Shown: positions 42,052-53,905, counted from the stretch's first letter. The stretch is 64,000 nucleotides of DNA from Spiroplasma taiwanense CT-1 (GCF_000439435.1 NC_021846.1:372001-436000); one strand, 5' to 3'. The notes: generated by a model from the sequence alone, not told the origin. Made by a program: numbers and translations.

Positions 42052-43761
42052 AAATAAATTTCCTTTACACAACTCAATTCCTTTTATGATTTTATTACTA
42101 TTTAATATTAAGTTCTTTAGCTTTTGGAATTATTACTAGTTTTACTAACTCTCAAGCTTCTGTTATTAAGTACTTTAATTTTTATGTTTTATTTTATATA
42201 TCTTGCTTATTATTTATTTTAATTCTAAGAATGGTTCAATTCTTTTTTCATAATAAAATTAAAGATAAAACCATTTTTATTGCACTATCAAATCAAGTCT
42301 CAAGATTAAAATTATTTATAAGTATTTGAGTATTAATGTTAATTGTAGCAATTTCAAATTTCGTTATAACATTCTTGTTAATTAATTCTTTAAATTTTTT
42401 ATCATCTAGTTTTATATTTAATGAACTTCTTTTTAAAATAACATTGACTTTTTTAATTTATGTGTTTTATCTAGTATATTTTTAGTAAATTTCATAATAT
42501 TTTTAATTTTTGTTTTTTCTTTACAAACTACAACAGTAATTTGTACTTTATTATTATCTGTTTCTTTTATTGCAAATTTACCAATGAGTTTTCAACAAGC
42601 AAATGAAAAAAAATTAACTATTAATTTTAAAAAAAATGGAAGTGAAATTCAAATAAGACTTCCTGAACTTTATGATTCGTTTTATTTGCAAAAATATGTA
42701 AATGAGGAAAAAATGAAATATAAAAATATTTCAAAATGAATTAATGATATTTTTATTGAAAATCAATATTATTTAAATGATTTTTCTTCCGATAATTCAT
42801 TTATTCACAACGAAAGAATTGATGCAGTTTTAAAAGAATTGGGTGCTATAAATACTTCTTCAAAAGTAATTAAAGCAAATAACTTAGAAATTAGAACTTT
42901 AACCTCAATAAATTCAAATATTCCAGTTAAATGATCAAAGGGCGATAAAGTAGATGTTGAATTAACTCTTAACAATACATTTATTTCTATTGAGCAACTT
43001 GAACAAAAAATTTTAAATGAATTAAATGAAGTTAAAAAGCAAATATTACAAGATCTATATGATTTTGCACTTTATATTAGAAAAGAATTTTTTGATTTTC
43101 AAAAAGAAAAAACTGATTTATTTGATAAATATATATTTTTAATAAATGAAAATAATGAAAGTAAAATGATAAATACATCAAAAGATTATTCCGAAATTAC
43201 TTTTAAAAAAGAATATTTAAAATCAATTTATAATTATAGATTAGATGGAAGTTATAATGGTGATTACTTTACATTTACAGATAATAGTGTAACTAATTTA
43301 GTAAGAAACGACTTGAATTTTGAATTAATGATAGTAGCTCTAATACTTGAACAATATTTTATTAAATATACTAGCAATTATTTAAATGCTATAAATAACT
43401 CAGTTTCTATTTCTTCAGGAGACTTTGAAAATATATAAATTCAAGAAATAGTTTAAATATACTTTCATATATAAACTTATATAGTGGTATGTGATCTGCA
43501 TATACACTATACTCTGGTTTTTCATATGAAGATTTCTGATTTTTATCTTCATCTGATTCTAAAATTGCTTTTGATGAACAAAAAAACATGTTTCTTGGCT
43601 ATACAGAATTTTCTTTTAAAATTGATGATGGCAACAAAATTATTGGAGATTCCTACAATAATTATATTAATCCATTAATTTATGTTTTTATACTCATAAT
43701 TTTTTCAATGATAATATTTATTTTTGAAATTATAAAATTTCAGAAAAAAGATTTAAGCTAA
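42052..43761 (+). pseudogene. Large-ectodomain permease gene, copy B (decayed)
   Basis: This is the broken counterpart of the permease at 46818. The first 60 bases after the expected start are shortened, with a shift near 42110. Another break lies near 42480, where the frame changes after FLIYVFYLVYF. The ectodomain is readable (NTSKDYSEITFKKEYLKSIY) until TAA at 43436, followed by a shift and an intact last membrane helix. The DNA matches the live copy closely around FSLQTTTVICTLLLS. Confidence 0.8.
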
Positions 43762-43768
43762 AGGGGGT

Positions 43769-44745
43769 GTATTAAAATTAATAATAAAAAAAAATGAATT
43801 AAATTATATAATTGAAGTTAAAAATTTTAATAAAAAATTTAAAAAGAATTTAGTTGGTAAATTTTCTTTCAAAATAAGAAAAGGCGAAATTACAGCTTTG
43901 CTTGGTGTTAGTGGTAGTGGAAAGTCAGTTTTAATTAATTCTATTGTAGGATGTTATAAAAAGTATTCAGAAGATATTAAAATAAATAAAAAATCCATTA
44001 AAAGTCAAGGTGGTTATAAACAAAATATAAATATTGGATTTTATACTCAAATTGATTTTTTCTTCAAACTCTTACTTTAAATAAATATTTAATGAATATG
44101 TCATTAATAATGGGAATTAGAAAAAAAGAAGTAAAAGCGAAAATTAAATATTGAATTGATTTTTTTGAATTAACAAATTCAAAAGATAAAAAAATTAGTA
44201 ATTTTTCATGAGGAATGAAAAATAGAGTAAATCTAATTTTAGGCCTTTTAAAAGAACCAGAAATTTTAATACTTGATGAACCTGGTGCAAACTTGGATTC
44301 ATATTGAAGAAATAAAATTAAAAATTTATTAATTCAATATAAAAATGAAGGTAAAACAATAATTTCAACTTCACATAATATTGATGAAGTTAGTGAAATT
44401 ATAGATAATTTCTTAGTTATTGAAAATGGGAAATTATTATTTGATGGATCAACAACAGATTTAAATATTTATTCTAAATATAAGATATTTACTACTGAAA
44501 AATATGATGTTGACGAATTTAGAAAATTTTTAGAAAATAAGTCAATTAAATCTTTTAAATTCGATGAGCAAGAAAACTCTATTACAATTGCAATTGATTA
44601 TTACAGAGAATTAAATTATATATTTCTATATTTAATTAAAAATAACTTACCTTTTAGCAATTTATTAAAATTACCAATAAATATGAAATCAATAAATAAA
44701 GTCCTAGAAAGTAAAGTAAAACCTGGTTATAAAGAAAATAAATAG
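43769..44745 (+). pseudogene. ABC ATPase gene, copy B (frameshifted)
   Basis: The ATPase counterpart has an intact Walker A (GVSGSGKS), signature (FSWGMKNR) and Walker B (ILILDEP), but the frame shifts at a T-run near 44058 (after FYTQIDFF). It also lacks a good start codon: the expected ATG lies behind a nine-A run out of frame. After the shift, the frame is open to TAG at 44743. Confidence 0.8.
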
Positions 44746-44780
44746 AATTTTATTAACCAAAATATTAAAACATAATTATA

Positions 44781-44810
44781 AAAAACCTTAAAAATATTTT
44801 TAAGGTTTTT
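44781..44810 (+). terminator. Terminator after copy B module
   Basis: AAAAACCTTAAAAA and TTTTTAAGGTTTTT form a stem with a 2-base loop. Confidence 0.85.
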
Positions 44811-44846
44811 TACGTTATATAAAAATATTTTATATAACGTAAAAAA
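44806..44846. repeat. 19-bp inverted repeat overlapping the terminator
   Basis: Positions 44806-44824 pair perfectly with 44828-44846 around a 3-base loop. It shares its T-run with the preceding terminator and lies directly before the -10 box (TATAAT at 44853-44858) of the intact lipoprotein. Confidence 0.85.
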
Positions 44847-44920
44847 ATGTTATATAATTAAAATAGATTTACAAATTTCAAATTTATTTGTATTATCTGA
44901 TTAGTAAAGGTGAAAATAAT

Positions 44921-46804
44921 ATGAAAAAATTATTAAATTTATTGGCAACAACAAGTTTAGTTGCAAGCACATCATTAACAGTAATAGCATGTGGGAATAA
45001 TTCAAATTCAAATGAAACTGTTCCAGATCCAAATGAAAAAGAACCAGAACCAGAAGTGGTATATGAAGACGTTTTAAGGGATTTTGAAAGTGATTTAACT
45101 TCATTTAAAGATACTTATTGAAATTCAAAAAAATCTAATTTTTTTGCATCAACAACAGGTTCAGAATCTAAACAATTTTTTATTGAAGAAGATATTAAAA
45201 AAATTGTTGATAAAGCAAAAGAACCTGGAGCTGAGACTAATATATATGATATATTAACTACTCCACAAAAAGGTGCATTAAAAACAGATATTGAAAATAC
45301 ATTAGCAGCTTCTGAATTAACATCTTATTTTAGTAATAATATCGATAAAGAGAAATATTCAATTTTATTAGATGGTAGTGATCTTGGTCCAACTTTGGAT
45401 TATGATTGAAATACGCTTACAATGGACTATACAAATGATGCTCTTGGTGGTGAAACATCAAACTTTATTTCTTATACTTCAGTAGATGTAAAATTTGTTT
45501 TTAATTATAAAGATAAAATTGGAGAAACACAAAAATTTGAAATAACTCAAAAATACATTTTTACATTGACATCTGATAATTACTTAATTCAAGCAATTCA
45601 AGAGATGGAAAATAAAATTCAGACTGATTATTTTTTAGCAAATGAAAAATATAGTATTTTAGATAATTCAAATTTTGATTTAAAAGACGAAAACTTAGGA
45701 AATATTTTTGGAACATCAAATGATGATATGAAAACTGCATTTGAAAAAACTTATTCAAGTGATGATTTTAAAAATAATATTACTTCATTTATTACAACAA
45801 ATTACTTTGAAAATTTACAAAATATTCCATTGGAATTTGCTCCTGGTTCACTTATCTTCCAAAGTTATAGTGAAACAGATTATTTAAAAACAGATACTTC
45901 TTATAACAAACAACTAAGCACACCTGCAGGATTAAATATTTATAATAATATTTTTAATAATATGAAAACAGAAGGAAGCACTACTTTAATGGGTGCAACT
46001 GTAAATAATGTAAATAATATAATTCATGCGGATTTAAGAAGTAATTATACAAATTATTTAAGTAGCTTTAATACTAAAATTAATAATTTTGTAGAAACTT
46101 TAAAAAATAGCAGTGAAATAGTACCAACAGAAACTTTTAGTGAAAACTTAAGTAATTCATTTTCATATGGAATAGTGAAATTAAAAGGATTAGAAATTAT
46201 TTCAGGAGATTATCACCACCCAATTAATGAATTATCAATTTACACTTCATTAGCAGTTAAAAAAGATGAAACAAAAGAAAATAGAGAGGCAGCTACTGTA
46301 TCTAATATTTTTGCTGCAATGTATTATAATACAATTGCTGGAATTAAAAAATTTCAAGAAATTTTTGGAATAGTTGATAGAACTGATACTGGAGAAGTAT
46401 CCCCACTAGTTAGATTTACAGGTACAAGACAAGGAACAGAGTATGATTCAAATCAAAATATTTGGTCTCAAGGATTTACAGCTGATAATAATCAATATTT
46501 GAATAAATTAAAACAAAGTATGAGTTTAACTACTACAAACTTAAAAAAATTTAGAGATTATATACTTAATGAAAGTAATCAAAGAATATTTAATTGAGCT
46601 CTTTATAAAGAAAATTTTTCAACAACATCAAATATTGGTCTCTCAAAAAATACAAAAGGTATTTATATAAAATATAAATATTATAATGGTGAACCGTCAT
46701 TAAATATTCATTTTGAACAAAATTTTGTTAACTATTACTTTAATGTAGCTGAAATTTGAACTTCAAGTGGAACAGTTGTAATAGAAACAATGCCCACAGT
46801 ATAA
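44921..46804 (+). CDS. Lipoprotein of ABC module, copy C (intact)
   Basis: This 627-residue lipoprotein has a signal peptide and lipobox (SLTVIAC, lipidated Cys near residue 26), then a Pro/Glu-rich linker (PDPNEKEPEPEVV). The mature part is Asn/Thr-rich. Conserved blocks shared with copies A and B are FLANEKYSILDN, INELSIYTSLAV and AAMYYNTIAGIKKFQEIFGIVD. I do not recognise a domain. ATG 44921 is chosen because AAAGGTGA lies before it and the paralogs start MKKLL. It is the first gene of a three-gene unit with a permease (13 bases on) and an ATPase. It probably acts as an external partner of the transporter. Confidence 0.85.
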
Positions 46805-46817
46805 TTCGATAATTTAA

Positions 46818-48581
46818 ATGAACAAAAAATTATTCTTATATAAATCAATTCCATTTAGAGTTTTGCTACTTTTTAATATCAAAAATATATTTCATGAATT
46901 AGTATTTTTAATATTGAATACATTATTAATTTTTAGCTCATTAGTCTTTGGAATTATTTCAAGATTTTTTGATACACAAGTTTCACTATTAGTTGCATTT
47001 AATTTTTATATATTATTTTTTATATCTTGTTTATTATTTATTTTAATTTTGAGAATGGTTCAATTCTTTTTTCATAATAAAATTGAAGATAAAACTACTT
47101 TTATTACACTTTCTAACCAAGTATCTAGAACAAAGTTATTTCTTAGTACTTGATTTTTAATGGTTATAGTTTGTATATTTAATTTCTTATTATCTTTTAT
47201 ATTTATAAATTTTTTAAACTTTTCATTAAATAAATTTAAATTAAATGAATTGCTATTAAATATTACTTTAGTATTTTTGATTTATGGAAGTATTTGCAGT
47301 ATTTTATTAGTAAACTTTATAATATTTTTGATTTTTGTATTTTCTTTGCAAACAACAACAGTAATTTGTACTTTATTATTGTCACTAAATTTTCTTGCAA
47401 ATTTGCCAACAAGTTTTCAAACTGCAAATGAAAAAGATATGACAATATATATTGAAAAAAATAGTACACCAATTGCAATTAAATTAACAGATATTCAGGA
47501 TGCATTTTCATTACAAAAATATGTAAATGAAGGAAAAATTAAATATAGTCACTTATCAAAATGAATTAATGATAAGTTTCTTGAAGCTGAATATTATGAA
47601 AATAATTTTACTACAAATGAACAAAACAATAGAATTAGATTGGAAAATGTTTGACAACCATTAGGTATAATCAAGTCTAATCCAGATCTAATTGAAAGAA
47701 AAAATTTAAAACTTTATACAGTTCCTTCTACAGATTCAGCAATTGATACTTCTATTTGAAAAGCCGGAGATACTATCGATATTGATTTGCAATTAGACTA
47801 TTCATTTGTAAATATTGATGAATTAAATAGAATGGCAAATGAGGAAAGTGACTTAGAAATAAAATTAATATTAGAAGATTTATTTAATTTTGCAAATTAC
47901 ATAAAAAAACAATTTGCATCTGATCTTCAAATTGAAAAATATAATTTATTTTCAGATTTTATTTTTGTAAATTCAAATAGTAAAATTATAAATAAGAGCA
48001 AAAACAATGTGACAATTCCAATTAAAAAAGATTATTTAAAAACAATTTTTGAATTTTATTTAAAAGGAAATTATTCTAGTGGATATTTAACATTAGATCC
48101 AACTACAGCAAGGCAATTTGTTACAAATGATTTAAATTTTGAATTACTGTTTATAACTAGAATATTGGAGAATTACTTTATAAAATATACAAGTCATTAT
48201 TTAAATACAGTAAATTATAAATTACTATTAAATTCTGGAGATTGAACTAAATATGAAGAATCAAGAAAAAAATTAAATCTTTTTTCATATTTTAATGTTT
48301 TTAATGGTTTATGAACAAACTATACATTTAATTCAGGATTTTCATATGAGGATTTCTGATTTTTACCAAGTTCAGAATCAAAAATTAATTTTGCTGAACA
48401 AAAAAATTTATTTTTAGGATATTCTGACTTTACCCTTAAAAGAAATGAATATGATAAAATTGATCAATATTCATATAATAACTATATTAAGCCATACTAT
48501 TATTTGATCGCTTTGTTAATTTTTTCATTAATTACTTTTATATTTGTAATATACAAATTTCAAAAAATAGATTTAAAATAA
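46818..48581 (+). CDS. ABC permease with large extracellular domain, copy C
   Basis: This 587-residue membrane protein has about five hydrophobic segments in the first 200 residues (the last ends FSLQTTTVICTLLLS), an ectodomain of about 340 residues, and one C-terminal helix (about 558-580) with a short basic tail. The gene between a lipoprotein and an ATPase, with this topology, fits the permease subunit of an ABC exporter or lipoprotein-handling system. No known permease family signature is visible. Nine or more TGA codons read as Trp. It is the live copy; copy B is broken. Confidence 0.75.
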
Positions 48582-48597
48582 AAGTTAGGTGATGAAT

Positions 48598-49542
48598 ATG
48601 AGTACAATTATTGAGGTAAGTAAATATAATAAAAAGTTTAAAAAAAATTCAGTTGGAGAATTTTCTTTTATGATTAAAAAGGGAGAAATTACAGCTTTGC
48701 TTGGTGTTAGTGGTAGTGGAAAGTCAGTTTTAATTAATTCAATAGTTAGTTGTTATAAAAAATTCTCAGGTAATATTAAAATTAATGAAAAATCAATTAA
48801 AAAAGCTGGGGGCTTTAAGCAAAATATGCTTGTAGGTTTTTATACTCAGATTGATTTTTCATTACAAAGTTTTTCGCTTATTCAATTTCTTTTAAATATG
48901 TCTATGATAATGGGTTTGAAGAAGAAAGATGCGAAGGAAAGAATAAATTATTGAATTGATTTTTTTGAACTAACTGATTCTGCAACAAAAAAAGTTAAAA
49001 ATTTTTCATGGGGAATGAAAAATAGAGTTAATTTAATTTTAGGTTTTTTAAAAGAACCAGAAATTTTAATACTTGATGAACCTGGAGCAAACTTAGATTC
49101 ATATTGAAGAAATAAAATTAAAAATTTGTTAATTCAATATAAAAGTCAGGGTAAAACAATTATTATTACATCTCACAATATTGATGAAATTAGTGAAATT
49201 ATTGATAATTATTTAGTTATTGAAAATGGTAAATTACTATTTGAAGGAACTACAAAACAATTAAATATTTATACTAAATATAAAATTTATGTAAAAGAAG
49301 AATACGAAGTAGAAAATTTTAGAGAGTTTTTAAATCAAAGAAATATTAAATCATTTAAATATGATAACATTGAAAATTCGTTAACTATTGCAATTGCAAA
49401 TTATAAAGAGTTAAATTATATATTCTTATATTTAATTAAAAATAATTTACCAATGAAAAATTTAGTAAAATTGCCAACAAATATGGAATCAATTCATAAA
49501 GCTTTAGAGGATAGTGCTGCAAAGGAAAAAAATAATAAATAA
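48598..49542 (+). CDS. ABC transporter ATP-binding protein, copy C
   Basis: This 314-residue ATPase has Walker A GVSGSGKS (36-43), a signature FSWGMKN (about 137) where LSGGQ is usual, Walker B ILILDEP (about 156) and the H-loop His in TSHNID (about 191). The last 90 residues form an extra domain (VENFREFLNQRNIKSFKYD and later) seen in exporter-type ATPases. The non-standard signature is shared with copy B. The start ATG 48598 has AGGTG six bases before it; earlier GTG and ATG are too close. It powers the permease upstream. Confidence 0.9.
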
Positions 49543-49669
49543 TTTATAATTATTTATTTAAAAATACAATTTTTATTAAATTACTATATAATAAATAAAG
49601 CGTTATTAAAACGCCTCTTTTGATGTAAGTTTTTTTACCTTATAAGAGTTTTAGAAAGGTGGAAATACT

Positions 49670-49849
49670 ATGGCATTTGAAAATAATAGAGATAGAGACA
49701 GAAGTAGAGATAGAAATAGATCTGGTTTTTCAGGTAATAGAAGTCAAGGTTCACAAAATAATGGTAGAATCGAAAACTTTGAGAAACCTTTAATTCAATT
49801 ATTAAAAGAAATTAATGAAAAGCTAGATATTTTAATTGAAAAAAAATAA
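49670..49849 (+). CDS. Arg/Asp/Ser-rich small protein
   Basis: This 59-residue protein has a disordered first half made of RDRDRSRDRNRS-type repeats with Gly and Asn, and a C-terminal amphipathic helix (FEKPLIQLLKEINEKLDILIEK). It has a strong AAAGGTGG site, its own TATAAT near 49584 and a clean terminator. RD/RS-rich tails usually bind RNA, and the helix could mediate dimers. The role is unknown. A leader with two short hairpins precedes it. Confidence 0.75.
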   Translation: MAFENNRDRDRSRDRNRSGFSGNRSQGSQNNGRIENFEKPLIQLLKEINEKLDILIEKK

Positions 49850-49850
49850 T

Positions 49851-49897
49851 AAAATAACTTATAAACTTTAAAATTATGTTTATAAGTTATTTTTTTT
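49851..49897 (+). terminator. Terminator of the small Arg-rich gene
   Basis: AAAATAACTTATAAAC pairs perfectly with GTTTATAAGTTATTTT around an 11-base loop. Confidence 0.9.
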
Positions 49898-49902
49898 ATT
49901 AT

Positions 49903-49950
49903 TTTTTGGTTGTTTTTGGTTGTTTTTTATCATTTTTGGTTTATTATAAT
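49903..49950 (+). promoter_or_regulatory. Phased TTTTTGGTT repeats and promoter of the fructose operon
   Basis: TTTTTGGTT occurs three times with GGTT at 49908, 49918 and 49938, so spacing is 10 and 20 bases and faces one side of the helix. A perfect -10 box (TATAAT, 49945-49950) follows the last repeat. This fits a DeoR-type operator over the promoter of fruR. Confidence 0.6.
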
Positions 49951-49964
49951 AATGAGGTGAAAAA

Positions 49965-50669
49965 ATGCTACGTGAAGAAAGATTGAAATTAATTTTGGAT
50001 TTTGTCAATGAAAGAGGATATTGTACAAATGAATTAATTTCAAAAGAACTTGCTATCCCATTCACCACTCTAAGAAGAGATTTGACAGATTTACATGACG
50101 ATTCAAAATTAAAAAGAGTTCATGGTGGTGCAAAATCTATTAGAGAAAAATCTATTTTAGAGGCTAAATTAGATGAAAAACTTGTCTTAAATATAGAAGC
50201 AAAAAAAATAATTGCTAAAAAAGCATTTGATTGTATTAAACCATTCGAAACAATTTTTTTGGATGCAGGTTCAAGTACATATTTTTTAGCAGAATTAATT
50301 AAACCAGATTACAATAATAAAGTTTATACAAATTCAGTTATTAATGCCCAAGTTTTGGCAAATAACTCAATTTGCAATATTTATCTATTACCTGGTAAAT
50401 TAAAATTATCTACTGGTGCAATATGTGGGGTTGAAACTATTCAAGCTCTTTCAAAATATAATTTTGATCTTGCATTTCTTGGAATTAACGCTGTAGATAA
50501 TACATTTAATTTCTATACAACAGATGAAGATGAGGCTGAAGTAAAAAAAATGGCTATTGAATATTCACAATTTGCTTTTGGTTTAGCAGATAATTCAAAA
50601 ATGAATTCTAAATCATTTGTAAAATTTAGTGATAAATCACAAATAGCACTTATAAATGAAGAGGTTTAA
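49965..50669 (+). CDS. fruR: DeoR-family regulator of fructose operon
   Basis: This 234-residue DeoR/GlpR regulator has an N-terminal winged helix (REERLKLILDFVNERGYCTN, then STTLRRDLTDLH-like, seen as FTTLRRDLTDL) followed by VHGGAKS and a sensor domain with LDAGSSTYFLAELI and LGINAV. It normally represses fruK and fruA and responds to fructose 1-phosphate. The order fruR-fruK-fruA is the usual one. ATG 49965 has GAGGTGA before it. Confidence 0.88.
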   Translation: MLREERLKLILDFVNERGYCTNELISKELAIPFTTLRRDLTDLHDDSKLKRVHGGAKSIREKSILEAKLDEKLVLNIEAKKIIAKKAFDCIKPFETIFLDAGSSTYFLAELIKPDYNNKVYTNSVINAQVLANNSICNIYLLPGKLKLSTGAICGVETIQALSKYNFDLAFLGINAVDNTFNFYTTDEDEAEVKKMAIEYSQFAFGLADNSKMNSKSFVKFSDKSQIALINEEV

Positions 50670-50671
50670 AA

Positions 50672-51610
50672 ATGATTTATACATTAACATTAAACCCAGC
50701 AGTAGATCACATTATTTTAACTGATAAAAAAATTGAACTTTGCATTACCAATTATTACCATGATGAATATAAAGTAGTTGGTGGTAAAGGGATTAATGCT
50801 GGGATTATTTTAAAAAATCTCGATACTGAAATAATGGTTATTGGAATTTTGGGAGAACAAAATAAAGAAATTTTTACTAATAAATTTAGTGAAATAAATT
50901 TAAATAATAAATTTTTCTTAAATAATGGTTTGACAAGGGTTAACTATAAAATTAAAAATTTAAATTCAAAACAAGAAACAGAATTAAATGGTCTTGGTTT
51001 TGAAACACAAGATGAAGTTCTAAAAGAATTAATTTCTTTTTTAGAAGATAATCTTAAAAAAGAAGATATTGTTCTTTTAACAGGAAGTGTGGCAAGAGGA
51101 ATATCAAAAAATATATATCAAAAAATAGGCCAAATTGTAAATGATAAGCAAGCAATCCTAATATGTGATGCAACTAATGAATTATTATTAAATGTTTTAA
51201 AAGAAAAACCATTTTTAATAAAACCTAACTTAGAAGAAATTTGTTCAACTCTGAATTTAGAATATAAAGAAAATATTAGTTTTGATGAAATTAAAAAATT
51301 AATTATTGAATTGCAAAAATTGGGAGCACAAAATATTCTTTTAAGTATGGGTTCAAATGGAAGTATTTATTTTGATTCAAAAAATAATATTTATAAAGTT
51401 GGAATTGCAAAAGGTAATCTTGTAAATTCAGTTGGAGCTGGAGATAGTATGCTGGCAGGTTTTATATATGGTTTATATAAAAAATTAAATATAGAAAAGA
51501 CACTACAATATGCAGCAGCAAGTGGAGCTGCAACAGCATTTACTGAATGACTTGCTTCAAAAGAACAAATTGAAAATTTAGTAGAAAAAATAAGCATTGA
51601 AAAAATATAG
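50672..51610 (+). CDS. fruK: 1-phosphofructokinase
   Basis: FruK (312 residues) phosphorylates fructose 1-phosphate to fructose 1,6-bisphosphate. It is a PfkB-family kinase: LTLNPAVDH at the start, VVGGKGINAGIIL near 36-48, LLTGSVARG near 137, and the catalytic NSVGAGDSMLAGF near 251 with its Asp. It starts 2 bases after fruR ends, so translation is coupled. It feeds glycolysis from the PTS product. One TGA codon reads as Trp. Confidence 0.94.
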
Positions 51611-51619
51611 GAGGTTCTA

Positions 51620-53755
51620 ATGGAACTAAAAGATTTATTTAGTAAACAAATTAGTTTCTTTGAAGAAGATTTAAATTCAAAAGATGAAGTAATTGAATTT
51701 TTATCAAAAAAACTTCAAGAACAAAAATTTGTAAAATCTGCAGAAGACTTTAAAGCAGCAGTATATAAACGTGAATCTGAAGGTTCAACAGGTGTTGGAG
51801 ACGGAATAGGTATTCCACATGTGTTAAACAAAACAGTTTTAAAATCAGCAATTGCTTTTGTAAAATTAAAAAATAAAATTGATTGACAATCACTTGATGA
51901 TCAACCAGTTGACTTAGTTTTTATGATTATGACAAATGGAGTTGATAGTGATGAACATTTAACTGCTTTAGCTGAATTATCTGGTTTTTTAATGAAATCA
52001 GAAATTCAAACAAAATTAAGAAATGCAAAATCAATTAAAGATATTGAAACTGCATTTACTAAAAAAGAAGTTAAAGAAGTTAAAACTTCAAAAAATGGAC
52101 ATTTTGATGTTATTGGTATAACAGCTTGTCCTACAGGAATTGCACATACTTATATGGCAGCAGAAAAATTAGAAGAGTATGCAAAGTCATTAAATATGAG
52201 TGTAAAAATTGAAACTCAAGGTAGACGTGGAACTGAAAATAAACTTACTGATGAAGATATAAAAAATGCTAAAGTAATTATTTTAGCACATGATAAAGCA
52301 CTTCAAGGTATGTCAAGATTCAATGGTGTTGAAGTAATTGATACACATACAAAAGAGGCAATTTTTAAAGGAAAAGAATTAATTTCGGGGTTTTCAAGAA
52401 ATCCTGATAAAAAAGTTATTAATGTAGCAGATGATGGAAGTTCATCAAATGATGAATTTTCATTAAGAAAATTCTTAGACTTTAAAGGTAATTTATTAGC
52501 TGGAGTATCAAGAATGTTACCATTTGTTGTTGCTGGGGGAATCATATTGGGAATTGCATTCCTAATAGACTTTATAGCAGGAACTCCTGGTGGTAAAGAT
52601 TTTGGTACAGTAAATGAAGCAGCTGGATGATTTGCTGCAATTGGTAAAACAGCAATGTCAATTATGGTACCAGTGTTAGCTGGATATATTGCATATACAA
52701 TTGTAGGACCACAAGGATTAATGCCAGGATTTGTTGCTGGACTACTTGCTGATGGAAGTGGTTTTGCATATGGTGGAGTTGGTTCTTGAAGTGGACTATG
52801 AATAAAATTATTCCCAAATCAAGATATTCCAATGGTTTCTGGATTTATTGGAGGAATGGTTGGTGCATATGTTGCTGCCTTAATTATATTTGGATTGATG
52901 AAATTATTTAGTAAATTTACTAAATCATTCCATGGTGTTCGTGATATTGTTTTAGTACCAGTGTTATCACTATTATTAACAGCTTTAGCAATGTTTGTAT
53001 TAAACATTCCTTTAGGATATACAATGTGAGGAATAAAAGAAGGTTTATTATTCCTAACAAAAACAAAAGAACTATTACCATTATTAGGAATGATTATTGC
53101 TCTAATGATGTGTGTTGATATGGGTGGTCCAATTAACAAAATTGCCTATACTTTAGGAACTTTAAGTGTTGGGGGAGGATTAGGAGATGATCCTAAACTA
53201 ACAATTATTATGGCAGCTTCAATGGCTGGGGGAATGATTCCACCATTGGGAATTGCTTTATGTAATGTATTATTTTCAAAAGTTTGAACTTCAAAAGAAC
53301 GTGATGCAGCAAAAGCCAACTGATTAATGGGAGCATTCTTTATTACAGAAGGTGCAATTCCATTTATGATTACTGATGCAAAAAGAATTTCAATTTCAGC
53401 ATTAATTTCTGGAGCAATTACTGGTGTATTAGTTGGGCTATTTGGAATTACTTTAGGAGCTCCACATGGTGGGGTTGCAGTATTTCCATTACTTGAATTT
53501 ACAGCATTTGATGTAGCTTCAGGAACAGCATTAGCTAAAGGACTTGGAGTAAGTTTATATATACTATCAATTATTATTGGTACTGTTATAATGGCTTTAA
53601 TTTTAGGATTCTGAAAAACAGCAGATGTTAAAAAAGGAAAATTAGTTTTAGCTTCTTCAAATGGTGTTAAAGAAAATATTGAATTTAAAATTAAAAAAAT
53701 TAATGAAAATAAAAACATTTCAAATGCAAAAAAAAAAAAAAATTATCAGTTTTAA
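51620..53755 (+). CDS. fruA: PTS fructose-specific IIABC, C-terminus cut at a poly-A tract
   Basis: This 711-residue PTS permease imports and phosphorylates fructose to fructose 1-phosphate. IIA comes first, with the phosphorylated His in GIGIPH (about 67). IIB has the active Cys in [14 protein letters not shown] (about 169). IIC follows from about 285, with many membrane helices and GAPHGG near 615. A run of 15 A at 53728-53742 puts the last codons in a frame ending NYQF and stop. The -1 frame past the run continues as [14 protein letters not shown] to 53868 (a charged coiled-coil tail of about 42 residues). Sixteen A would give the long form. Confidence 0.93.
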
Positions 53756-53875
53756 ATAATAAATTAGAAAAATATAAAAACTTTGAACTTGAATTAAATC
53801 AAAAACAAAATGCTTATCAACAAAAAATAGCAGAACATGCTAAAAGAAAAGCAACTTATTCTAAGTAAAAAATAT

Positions 53876-53905
53876 AAAAAAATCTTATAATTATAAGATT
53901 TTTTT
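53876..53905 (+). terminator. Terminator of the fructose operon
   Basis: AAAAAAATCTTATAA and its complement form a perfect stem with a T-run. Confidence 0.9.

Noticed and set aside
53146-53718. A 190-codon open frame on the minus strand within fruA.
   Set aside because: It is a shadow of the IIC coding sequence. It has no promoter or ribosome-binding site, and its composition mirrors fruA.
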